This document shows positions 42,292-50,657 of a stretch of DNA of 64,000 nt, piece after piece. The stretch covers positions 124,001-188,000 of the forward strand of contig NZ_KB913020.1 in NCBI RefSeq assembly GCF_000383975.1, in the 5' to 3' direction. This stretch comes from Natronorubrum tibetense GA33. Lineage in GTDB: Archaea > Halobacteriota > Halobacteria > Halobacteriales > Natrialbaceae. Each line of letters opens with the position of its first letter. The stretch's first letter is position 1. Made by a program: the position numbers and the translations under genes. The notes under the pieces were generated by a model. That model was given only the letters and a program-made list of their open reading frames with translations. It was not told where the DNA came from and searched no databases.

Positions 42292-44220
42292 ATGTCACTG
42301 AACCAAAACCAAGAGGCAAATGAACTACTGCAGTTCGACGAACTCGCCACAGTTTGTCCGACCTGCGAGGTACCGATCACGTCCAACTCGCTGACCTGTC
42401 GTCACTGTGGATTCGAAGGAACGCGCAGACACGGGATTCCGTCACTGATTCCCGACGTCATTCATCGACGTCCGGACGATCAGCGCCTCGACAGTGTCGA
42501 ACCGGGCTCGCAATTGCTTGAGGCAGACGAACTGACAAGACTTGCAGCCCGCGTCGAAAGCGGATCGGTCCGAGATGCGACGACGTTTCTCGAGGGCCAC
42601 GAGCACCGCGATGACGTCCTGAACGAAATCTACGATATCAATCGGGAGTCGTGGTTGACATTCGTCTCCGAGTCAATTTCTGGCCGGTGTCTCGATGTCG
42701 GTGCTGGATTTGGACGACGAGCGCACATCCTCGCGGAGCTCTGTGAGTCCGTGGTTGCTGTCGATTCGAATCTCCAGAAGCTTCGAATTGCAGCGACACG
42801 AGACGATTACGACAACGGTGAACGGATCGTCCCCCTCCACACGACCGAAGATCGAATCCCCTTCGATTCAGGCACGTTCGATACGATCGTCGCGGACTTC
42901 ACCGGGTCGAGCGTGGATGATGTCCGTGCTCGGCTTCCCCGGTTGTCCGAGTATCTCGCAGACGATGGAACGCTCGTCTTTACGGCGGATGGCTGGCCGT
43001 CCCAGACTGGTTTGACCGAACTGGCCGGGCTGGATTCGAGCGATTCGGACACCAGTCGGTTACTTTCGGCTGGGACGCCATCTGCATACCGTTCGGTGGT
43101 CGAAAATGCCGGATTCGATGCGCTTTCGCTGTATTCGTTGTTCCCGACCGCGAGCCGTCCGTTGTTCGTATTCGATATCGAGGACGACCGGGCCATCGAG
43201 ACGCTCGCCGAGTTCGTCCTGTCCGACCGCGGACGACTCGCGAAAACAGGGAAACCGTTTGTCTCCCTCGCCAATCGGTTCGGACTCCTGAATCGGTGGT
43301 ATCCGAGCTTCCTGGCGGTCTGTACCAATCAGGCCGTTTCGACACGATCCTCTGCAGCGTACAATGATTCGTTGCTCGTCTCTGGCCGGACCCGATCGGT
43401 CGTCCTCGATATTGGGGACGGGGGTATCGACCGGGTATGGAAGTATCCGAACCGGCTGGAGCACTCTCCGTTCACCGAACGCGAGAACGCTGTGCTCTCG
43501 TCGCTGCACGCGTCGAACGAGCCGATCGTCGAGACGCTTCCACATGGAGAGGAGATCGAGTCGGCGTTCGGGAAAGCACGAACTGAAGATCCCGTCGCGG
43601 GTTCGCCGCTCGACGACGATCTGTCGGCCGATAGCCGTTCGTACGAACGAGTGCTTCGATTGGGGTTCGATTGGCTCATCGAATTTCAGCAGTCGTTCGG
43701 TGGGCCGACGGTGACGCGGTCGCCAGCAGAGGTTCGGGATGATCTCCGATTTGCACCTACCGATCTCGAACCGCCAGAGATCGACGAGCCTGTCACAACC
43801 TTCTTCACGCCCGTTCATGGGGACTATCTGGCCGGAAACATCCACGTCGCCGATGATGAGGTCACCAGCGTCATCGACTGGGAGTACGGGGCGATCGATG
43901 CGTCACCGATTATCGACGCGGGCTTTCTAGTACTGAACGCGGCGATGCGCGTATTCGGTGGGCTGGATGACGGATTCCAGTCCGCCTTCTGTGATGACAA
44001 TGAGTTCGCTCGAATCACGCAATCGATGATTCGCGGCTACTGCCGGGATGTCGGTATCCCTGTTCGAACGTTCAAACTGTACCTCCCGAGCGTTTTCCTC
44101 CATCGCCTCGAACTGGATTGGCGGTTCGACGCCGTGAGTACGTATACGGACAAAATCGACGACCGCTCGAGGGTCGTCGAGTACGTGTTCGACAACCTAT
44201 CCGAAGTCCACATCGAGTAA
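42292..44220 (+). CDS. Zinc-ribbon/SAM methyltransferase/APH-kinase fusion
   Basis: A 642-residue three-part protein. Residues 20-40 form a zinc ribbon (CPTC...CRHC). Residues 108-250 are a class I methyltransferase with the SAM loop LDVGAGFG (134-141) and the acidic AVDSN at 156-160. Residues 390-600 look like an aminoglycoside-phosphotransferase/choline-kinase fold with Brenner-like HGDYLAGNI (about 508-516) and IDWEYG (about 529-534). The fusion suggests one protein both methylates and phosphorylates a sugar or lipid-linked glycan. Substrates are unknown. It is in an operon with the flippase. Confidence 0.82.
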   Translation: MSLNQNQEANELLQFDELATVCPTCEVPITSNSLTCRHCGFEGTRRHGIPSLIPDVIHRRPDDQRLDSVEPGSQLLEADELTRLAARVESGSVRDATTFLEGHEHRDDVLNEIYDINRESWLTFVSESISGRCLDVGAGFGRRAHILAELCESVVAVDSNLQKLRIAATRDDYDNGERIVPLHTTEDRIPFDSGTFDTIVADFTGSSVDDVRARLPRLSEYLADDGTLVFTADGWPSQTGLTELAGLDSSDSDTSRLLSAGTPSAYRSVVENAGFDALSLYSLFPTASRPLFVFDIEDDRAIETLAEFVLSDRGRLAKTGKPFVSLANRFGLLNRWYPSFLAVCTNQAVSTRSSAAYNDSLLVSGRTRSVVLDIGDGGIDRVWKYPNRLEHSPFTERENAVLSSLHASNEPIVETLPHGEEIESAFGKARTEDPVAGSPLDDDLSADSRSYERVLRLGFDWLIEFQQSFGGPTVTRSPAEVRDDLRFAPTDLEPPEIDEPVTTFFTPVHGDYLAGNIHVADDEVTSVIDWEYGAIDASPIIDAGFLVLNAAMRVFGGLDDGFQSAFCDDNEFARITQSMIRGYCRDVGIPVRTFKLYLPSVFLHRLELDWRFDAVSTYTDKIDDRSRVVEYVFDNLSEVHIE

Positions 44221-44377
44221 CCCGTTTTACAATAGCCGCCGCGGCGGTTTGCGACTAATTCGTATAGCCATTGATCAAAAATAGAAACGATTGCAGAATA
44301 ATGGACATACGGGTATATCAGATTAAAATACCTTCACGAAATAATTATTTTCTCCAGGTATTATTCAACATTTCCAG

Positions 44378-44413
44378 AAGGCTTATATCGGTAATAGCGA
44401 ATTACACGATCGC
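44378..44413 (+). promoter_or_regulatory. Promoter of the first beta-helix gene, shared pattern
   Basis: AAGGCTTATA (44378-44387) lies 27 nt before the ATG, and AATTAC (44400-44405) lies just before the start. The same arrangement of AAG[C/T]TTAT and [G/A]nTTAC precedes three other family genes (52439, 54110 and 59060). Initiation close to the ATG is implied. Confidence 0.6.
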
Positions 44414-46789
44414 ATGGCACGCGATATTTCAGAACTGGATGAAGCCAATTCGGGCCGAGAACGGCCTGAAAACGGCGACAAGTGGACTAGTAACACCCTA
44501 CTTGACCGTCGTTCGTACTTGAAACTCACCGGCGTGACGACGGCTGCTGTCGCCGCGTCCGGCGCAGTCTCTGCGTCCGGGGACGAGTACGAGGTTATCG
44601 AAGCGAACAACAGCAACTACCACCTCGACGACGGTGAGGTCTTCGAGAACAAGATCATTGACTTCTCGAACGGCAACTGGCTGACGATCATCGCAAATGC
44701 GACGAACTGGACGATTCGGAACGTCGGGTTCCGCGGTATTCACGACCACGATCACAACGCAATCGTCGCACAGGATTCGGGCGGAAACTCGTCTACGATC
44801 GAGAACGTCTATCTCGGAGATGGTTGTGTGCGTCCCGACTCCTACAGCTCACATGGTCAGTGTGGAATTTTCGTCCACCGTGGCCACTCTGGCCACCTCG
44901 ACATCCGAAACGTCTACGCCGAGGACTGGCCGAACAATGGCATCTATGCCAGTGCAGCTGCCTACGACACGCCGGGGACTGTCACGCTCGAGAACTGTTT
45001 CGCGAAGAACAACTACGTCGCCTCGCTGCGGGTGTCCGACGGCGGGAAAGTGATCGACTGTGTCGCGTACAACGATGGCAACGGCCGCTATCAGGGTCGG
45101 CCGTTCTGGGGCTGGGGCGACCAGGAGATCGTCGGTTGTAATCTCGACGGGGGTCCCTACGCTAACGGCTCGTCGATTTACGGCCGATCCGGTTCCACGA
45201 CATACGTCGAAGACACCCACCACAGTGGGTACAGTATGTCCGGATCGGGTAGCTACTCCGAAGGGAACGATGTGGTAAACGGCAGTGCAGATCTCTCTGT
45301 TCCCGGTGGGGTTCCGACATCGCCGGAGGAAGCTGCATCGGGGTCCAGTGGTTCAGACGACGAGGGCGAAGACGAAACTCGAGGGGACTACGAGGACCTC
45401 CAACACACGTACGAATTCGTCGGCGAAGACGAGCCAACTGATTACTACTTCGAGGTTGAGGAGGGGCCGATTGAGCCTTCGACGTACAACGAGGCAACGA
45501 TCGAAGAGAACTATATGTGGATCAGTGACGACGGCACGCGTGCGGCGGGCCGCGTTATTGATGGCCATCACGCTTGGGAGTTCGACACGTTACTTATCGA
45601 CGTCACTGTCGAGGGGCCGGCTGAACCGGTTATCAACGATGTGGAGTCGAATCTCGATCGCTATCCCCGCGACGGTGCGACCGGCGACGGCTGGAAGGGA
45701 GATATGCCGTGGCACGATAACGAAGAAGAGGAGACTGACGACGGCGAAGAGGAGGACGGCCAGGACGACGACGAAGGCCACGAGTTCGACCACACCTACG
45801 AGTTCGTCGCCGAGGGCGAGTCGGAGTCGACCGACTACTACTTCGAGATCGAAGACGGCCCCATTGAACCCTCTAATTACAACGGGGCGACCGTCGAAGA
45901 CGACTACATGTGGGTCAGCGACGACGGCACCCGCGCCGCGGGCCGCGTCGTCGACGGCCGTCACGCCTGGGAGTTCGACACGCTGCTCGTCGACGTCACC
46001 GTCGAGGGGCCGGCCGAACCGATCGTCAACGATCAGGAGTCCCATCTCAGCCGATACCCTCTCTCCGGTGCAACCGGAGACGAGTGGAAAGGCGACATGC
46101 CGTGGCACGACTCCGGGGAACACACCTACGAGTTCGTCGCCGACGGCGAGTCGGAACCGACGGACTACTACTTCGAAATCGAAGACGGCAGCACCATCGT
46201 TCCATCGACGTATAACGGTGCATCGATCGAGGACAACCTTATGTGGGTCAGCGACGACGGGACTCGTGCCGCGGGCCGCGTCGTCGACGGCCGTCACGCC
46301 TGGGAGTTCGACACGCTGCTCGTCGATGTCACCGTCGAGGGGCCGGCCGAACCGATCATCAACGATCAGGAGTCCCATCTCAGCCGATACCCGCTGTCGG
46401 GTGCGACCGGCGACGACTGGAAGGGGGATATGCCGTGGCACGTCACGGGAGAACATACCTACGAGTTCGTTGCCGAAGGCGAGTCGGAGCCGACCGACTA
46501 CTACTTCGAGATCGAAGACGGCAGCAGTATCGAGCCCTCGATGTACAACGGCGCGACCATCGAAGACGACTACATGTGGGTCAGCGACGACGGGACTCGT
46601 GCCGCGGGCCGCGTCGTCGACGGCCGTCACGCTTGGGAGTTCGACACACTGCTCGTCGACGCCACCGTCGAGGGGCCGGCCGAGCCGATCGTCAACGACC
46701 AGCAATCACACCTCAATCGCTATCCTCGCGACGGCGCGACCGGCGACGACTGGAAGGGAGATATGCCGTGGCATGACGGCGGATCCTAA
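44414..46789 (+). CDS. Tat-secreted beta-helix protein with four tandem C-terminal modules
   Basis: A 791-residue protein. Signal: TLLDRRSYLKLTGVTTAAVA with Arg32-Arg33 and AxA-type cleavage near residue 55, so Tat export is likely. Residues 60-310 are a right-handed parallel beta-helix (repeated TIENVYLGDG, HLDIRNVYAED, VTLENCFAKN strands), as in pectate-lyase-like and glycan-binding proteins. An acidic linker leads to four modules of about 110 residues (from residues 331, 460, 570 and 681), each HTYEFV then DYYFEIEDG, with GRVVDGRHAWEF and WKGDMPWHD. No catalytic residues were identified. The protein is probably extracellular and may bind or trim surface glycan. Confidence 0.88.
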   Translation: MARDISELDEANSGRERPENGDKWTSNTLLDRRSYLKLTGVTTAAVAASGAVSASGDEYEVIEANNSNYHLDDGEVFENKIIDFSNGNWLTIIANATNWTIRNVGFRGIHDHDHNAIVAQDSGGNSSTIENVYLGDGCVRPDSYSSHGQCGIFVHRGHSGHLDIRNVYAEDWPNNGIYASAAAYDTPGTVTLENCFAKNNYVASLRVSDGGKVIDCVAYNDGNGRYQGRPFWGWGDQEIVGCNLDGGPYANGSSIYGRSGSTTYVEDTHHSGYSMSGSGSYSEGNDVVNGSADLSVPGGVPTSPEEAASGSSGSDDEGEDETRGDYEDLQHTYEFVGEDEPTDYYFEVEEGPIEPSTYNEATIEENYMWISDDGTRAAGRVIDGHHAWEFDTLLIDVTVEGPAEPVINDVESNLDRYPRDGATGDGWKGDMPWHDNEEEETDDGEEEDGQDDDEGHEFDHTYEFVAEGESESTDYYFEIEDGPIEPSNYNGATVEDDYMWVSDDGTRAAGRVVDGRHAWEFDTLLVDVTVEGPAEPIVNDQESHLSRYPLSGATGDEWKGDMPWHDSGEHTYEFVADGESEPTDYYFEIEDGSTIVPSTYNGASIEDNLMWVSDDGTRAAGRVVDGRHAWEFDTLLVDVTVEGPAEPIINDQESHLSRYPLSGATGDDWKGDMPWHVTGEHTYEFVAEGESEPTDYYFEIEDGSSIEPSMYNGATIEDDYMWVSDDGTRAAGRVVDGRHAWEFDTLLVDATVEGPAEPIVNDQQSHLNRYPRDGATGDDWKGDMPWHDGGS
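45404..46780 (+). repeat. Four tandem modules of about 330 bp
   Basis: Module starts at 45404, 45791, 46121 and 46454. The last three are nearly identical over long blocks (for example GTCGACGGCCGTCACGC), while the first is more diverged and separated by an acidic linker. This indicates recent duplication or gene conversion. Confidence 0.92.
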
Positions 46790-46816
46790 CACACGATCCC
46801 CTTCGGTTGTGTCGGC

Positions 46817-47260
46817 ACGTCGGGCGGAACGGGATACGAGTTTCCAGTCAGTGGTGATATCAAGAAATCAGATGAAGAAAGGGTTACCAGAGACGACGAG
46901 GTGATCGACGGTGGAACCGTGGCAGGGACGGTCATCGGGTGGCGTGAACCGTTCGACTTTACAGGCACTCTCGAGAAACTTACAGGCTCCCTCGAGAAAC
47001 TGACCGTCGATGGGCCGACGGTTCTGATCGATGGGGAACGAATTGATCCGACCGACTACAGCGACGATCGTCCACACGTACTGACCATCGTCGGCAACGG
47101 CACGCCCTCGAATTACGAGGGTAGCGTCGATGAAACGCTTGACAAGCGCCTGCTGACGACTCGGATGATGCTACGTCTATTTCGGGGAGACACTCGAAGG
47201 ATCGATCACCAACGATCTTCATCGACGACGAATGAATCGATCCCGACGCCCTCGGCGACG
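46817..47260 (+). pseudogene. Decayed fragment of beta-helix-family modules
   Basis: In one frame from 46817 the translation GTGYEFPVSGDIKKSD and LTVDGPTVLIDGERIDPTDY aligns with the modules of the gene at 50658-52439. After about 47140 the match shifts frame and meets a stop: IFIDDE, TGA, IDPDALGDE (47215-47259) matches the LDDERIDPDDFGD segment with Arg changed to stop. A local LEKLTGS/LEKLTV duplication is also present. No beta-helix is attached. It is a relic of a lost family copy just after the intact one. Confidence 0.8.
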
Positions 47261-47582
47261 AGTAACGTCGCGTCCGTGCGACCGTGGATACTGAGATCGA
47301 CCGAAGCAGCAAGGGGGCGAACCCACTCTCGCCGATTATTGCTGGCAGATGATATGATATTATGGAAGGTGCTGTTGTTAGGAAGGACTTTTATTGACGG
47401 CTCTCGAACACACGATCGGCTCCCGACGACCGTCATCCAGTATCGGAGCAGTTCGCGTGCCAGCATCTGTTCCCGTTTCAGGCGCGGGAGCCACCTTTCG
47501 AACTCACATCGCGAGCCGTGGCTCTGGCCGCTGCCGTCTTGTCCGTCACTCTCGGAACGGATTCTGGTTCGACTATCTTGTT
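47261..47582. other. Intergenic region after the relic
   Basis: About 320 bp; AT-rich near 47340-47400. The open frames are shadows of the glycosyltransferase or relic decay. No gene is seen. Confidence 0.5.
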
Positions 47583-48737
47583 CTACACTCCCGAAAGGGG
47601 CTCCGGTTCGGGTCGGTCGGCGGGGTCGTCGATGTCGAGCGTTTCGTAACAGAACCGCTCGAGGGACCGCGCCTGCTCCTCCCAGTCGAATCGCTGTACG
47701 TCCTGGCGAGCACGCGTGCCGAGTCGCTCTCGAAGTTGCGGTGAGTCGAGTAGCATCGTCAGTTTGTCGGCGAGGTCCTGCGGGTCCCCGACTCTGGCGA
47801 GGAGTCCGTTCTCACCGTTGACGAGGTAGGTTTCGATGCCTTCGAGATCGGTGGTGACGACCGGGAGTTCACACGCCATTGCCTCGATGTTTGCCATGCC
47901 GAAACTCTCGTCGTGACTCGGCAGGCAGAACACGTCGGCACCGGCGTGATAGGACGGTAGCTCCGTGTGGGGAACCTCCCCGTGAACAGTGACGGCATCC
48001 GCGATCCCGAGGGAGCGGGCTCGGCGCTTCACCCACCGTTCGTCGCCGCCGCCGACGACGTGGAGTTCCTGGCGGCCGTCGAGACGTGATACTGCCTCGA
48101 GCAGGTCGCCGATCCCCTTGGCTTCGATGAGCCGACCGACGAAGAGGACGATCGGGTCGTCGCTGTCGATCGCCGGAGCGACACCTGGCCGGAACTCATC
48201 CAGATCGATACCCGGGTAGATTACCTCCCCGATATCGTAGTCGAACGTCTCAGACACCTTCCGGGCGGTATCGTCGGAGTTCGCCAGAATCAGCTCCGTC
48301 TGGGAGAGCGCGTCGCGCAGTTTGATTCCGAGACCGCCGTCGGAGAACTGGTGGAAGGTGTAGATAGTCGGCACGTCGGTCAGGTTCGAGAGCAGGAGAT
48401 CGTCAAGGAACTGGGCGGTAATGAGTACGTCGAGGTGATCGTCGATGTGGTCGATAACGTCGTTCCGAGCGGCCCAGTACGTCATGAGGAGTTTCGAGTG
48501 GTCCTGATCGGTGAGCGGACTTAGCGCGTCGATCGAGTGGAGCCAGTGGTCGTCGAACGACGGCGTTTCGACGATGGTGACGTCCGATTCGCTCAGCACG
48601 GACGACAGCTCCCCTCGCTGGGTATAGAGATAGACGTCGTTCGATCGGCTGAGTGCGGCGGCTAGCTGCTGGGTGTAGACGGCGATCCCGCCGGCGTGGC
48701 GGGTCCCAGCAGCGTCGTGATAGAACCCGATTTGCAT
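47583..48737 (-). CDS. GT4-family glycosyltransferase
   Basis: A 384-residue GT-B enzyme starting MQIGFYHDAAGTRHAGGIAV (glycine-rich first loop). The C-terminal domain has LFVGRLIEAKGIGDLLEAV and the retaining-GT4 motif HDESFGMANIEAMACELPVV, with the E-x7-E-like glutamates and the catalytic-region ESFG. It should transfer an activated sugar to a growing glycan in the cytoplasm. It is divergent from the second flippase. Residues past the DDPADRPEPEPL tail are non-conserved. The longer open frame upstream of the ATG at 48737 is Arg-rich and is not used. Confidence 0.93.
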   Translation of the reverse strand: MQIGFYHDAAGTRHAGGIAVYTQQLAAALSRSNDVYLYTQRGELSSVLSESDVTIVETPSFDDHWLHSIDALSPLTDQDHSKLLMTYWAARNDVIDHIDDHLDVLITAQFLDDLLLSNLTDVPTIYTFHQFSDGGLGIKLRDALSQTELILANSDDTARKVSETFDYDIGEVIYPGIDLDEFRPGVAPAIDSDDPIVLFVGRLIEAKGIGDLLEAVSRLDGRQELHVVGGGDERWVKRRARSLGIADAVTVHGEVPHTELPSYHAGADVFCLPSHDESFGMANIEAMACELPVVTTDLEGIETYLVNGENGLLARVGDPQDLADKLTMLLDSPQLRERLGTRARQDVQRFDWEEQARSLERFCYETLDIDDPADRPEPEPLSGV

Positions 48738-49130
48738 ACCCGGTGAACTGTTCTCGTACTGCTTTGTTAGCTTCGACGTACTATCTCCCCGTCTCATAGG
48801 TCGGACGAAGCTGCGAAACAGTAGCCCTGAAACCGACTGAGAGGGGGTATCGGTTTTCGCTCCGTCACGTTCGGTCTGCGTCCGGCAGTCGGCTAGCGGT
48901 ATGACCGATAAAACATCGGGTATGTGGAGGATTACAATGGCTTCGTTCGGGTAGGTATCGGTCAGTGACAGCGAAACCGTCTCTACCTGCTCGATGGTCG
49001 AATCCCCCGTTGGAGTCCGCTGGTGGTGCAGCCGATCTTTCGTGGCTCCGACGCTCGGTCGGTGGAGACGTCGAGTGCCGTTCAGGTGACCCGTGTCGAA
49101 ATAACACCGACGGTCGACGCATACTCGAGC
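48738..49130. other. Divergent promoter region between glycosyltransferase and flippase
   Basis: About 390 bp with no acceptable gene. It should carry the promoters of the two divergent glycan genes. Confidence 0.5.
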
Positions 49131-50597
49131 ATGTCGCTCACTGATCGTATCGTCGACGGGTTCAAGGCGACGCTGGGTGCCCGACTCGTAAACAACCTCG
49201 CGAACGGGCTGTTGATGCTCGTCCTCGCGCGATTCCTGCTGACGAACGACGAGTACGGACTGTTGTTCACGATCATCTCCGTTATCGCCGTCGCCCAGCT
49301 CGGTGCCGACCTCGGGATCGGCCGCTCGGCCGCCCGATACGTGTCGGACAAGAAGGAAACCGAACCCTCGACGATCCCCTATCTCCTCCGGTCCTCGCTT
49401 AGCTACCGTCTGGTGTTGCTCGCGATCGTCTCCGTCGGGCTCGTCGTCGCCCGCGATCCGCTCGCCGCTGCCCTCGACATTCCGGAGCTCTCGACGCTGA
49501 TGCTGGTCGCCGTCGGCTACCTGATCTTCCAGTCGCTGTTTTCCTACCACATAACCCTGTTTCAGGGGTTCAACCGCGTCGATCTGAGCGCGATTATCGA
49601 AGTCATCAACAACGTCTCACGGCTGGTGTTCGTCGTTATCCTGACAGCGCTCGGTCTGGGGGTCGCCGGCGCGCTCTTCGGGTACATAATCGGCGTCTTC
49701 CTCGGAACGATCGTCGGCCTGGTCTTTCTCTACCGCCGTTTCTACACGCAGTACGCCGACGGCGGCGGCAGCAAGTCGCTCCGGAACCGGATGCTGAAGT
49801 ACAGCGTGCCGCTGACGGCGACCCACGGTGCCGGCGTGCTCGACAGACAGATCGACACGGTCCTGGTCGCGTTCTTCATCAACCCCGTCGCGGTCAGCTA
49901 CTACGTGCTGAGCAAGCAGATCACGGAGTTCGTGCTCGTTCCGGCCGGCTCGCTCGGGTTCTCGGTTTCGCCGACGTACGGCGAGGAGAAGGCCAACGAT
50001 TCGCTCGAGCACGCGGCCGATATCTACGAAACGACGCTCGAGTACATGTTCCTGCTTTACGTGCCGGCCGCGGTGGGGATGATGCTCGTGGCAGAGCCCG
50101 CCGTCACGCTCGTCTTCGGTGCCGAGTACGCCGGGGCGGCGCCGGTGTTGCAGGTACTCGGCGTCTACGTCGTCTTCCAGGCGATTACCGACGTGACGAC
50201 CCAGGGGCTCGACTTTCTGGGACGGGCGAAAACGCGGGCGTACGCGAAAGGATCGACGGCGGTCGCGAACGTCGGTCTCAACATCGTCATGATCCCGATC
50301 TACGGGGTCACCGGCGCTGCCGTCGCGACGGTGATCACGTTCGGAATCTACACGCTGGTGAACGTCTACGTCATGCACAGCGAACTCTCGCTCGACTTCG
50401 TTCGGATCGCTCGCTCGCTCGTCGTGACGACGGCAATCGCCGGCGGGATGGGTCTCGCGGTCTTGCTGTTGATTCCGTACGCGTCGAATCTGCCGGCACT
50501 GTTCGGCGTGATCGGTGCCGGGATCGCTATCTGGGGCGTGTTGATCACGGTCAGCGGTGTGATCGATCCGCGTGAGACGATCGCCCAACTGACCTGA
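49131..50597 (+). CDS. Wzx-like polysaccharide flippase (second paralogue)
   Basis: A 488-residue membrane protein beginning MSLTDRIVDGFKATLGARLV. Length and segments (LARFLLTNDEYGLLFTIISV, YSVPLTATHGAGVLDRQID, VFGAEYAG, GLDFLGRAKTRAYAKG) match the first paralogue at many positions, so both arose by duplication. It probably flips the same or a related lipid-linked glycan. The ATG at 49131 aligns with the paralogue start; the longer frame (from 49023) is not conserved. Confidence 0.92.
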   Translation: MSLTDRIVDGFKATLGARLVNNLANGLLMLVLARFLLTNDEYGLLFTIISVIAVAQLGADLGIGRSAARYVSDKKETEPSTIPYLLRSSLSYRLVLLAIVSVGLVVARDPLAAALDIPELSTLMLVAVGYLIFQSLFSYHITLFQGFNRVDLSAIIEVINNVSRLVFVVILTALGLGVAGALFGYIIGVFLGTIVGLVFLYRRFYTQYADGGGSKSLRNRMLKYSVPLTATHGAGVLDRQIDTVLVAFFINPVAVSYYVLSKQITEFVLVPAGSLGFSVSPTYGEEKANDSLEHAADIYETTLEYMFLLYVPAAVGMMLVAEPAVTLVFGAEYAGAAPVLQVLGVYVVFQAITDVTTQGLDFLGRAKTRAYAKGSTAVANVGLNIVMIPIYGVTGAAVATVITFGIYTLVNVYVMHSELSLDFVRIARSLVVTTAIAGGMGLAVLLLIPYASNLPALFGVIGAGIAIWGVLITVSGVIDPRETIAQLT

Positions 50598-50657
50598 GCG
50601 TCGTAAGCGACCTCGGGAAGGGCTCGAGTGACGGCAATTACTGATTCCGGACGTTGA

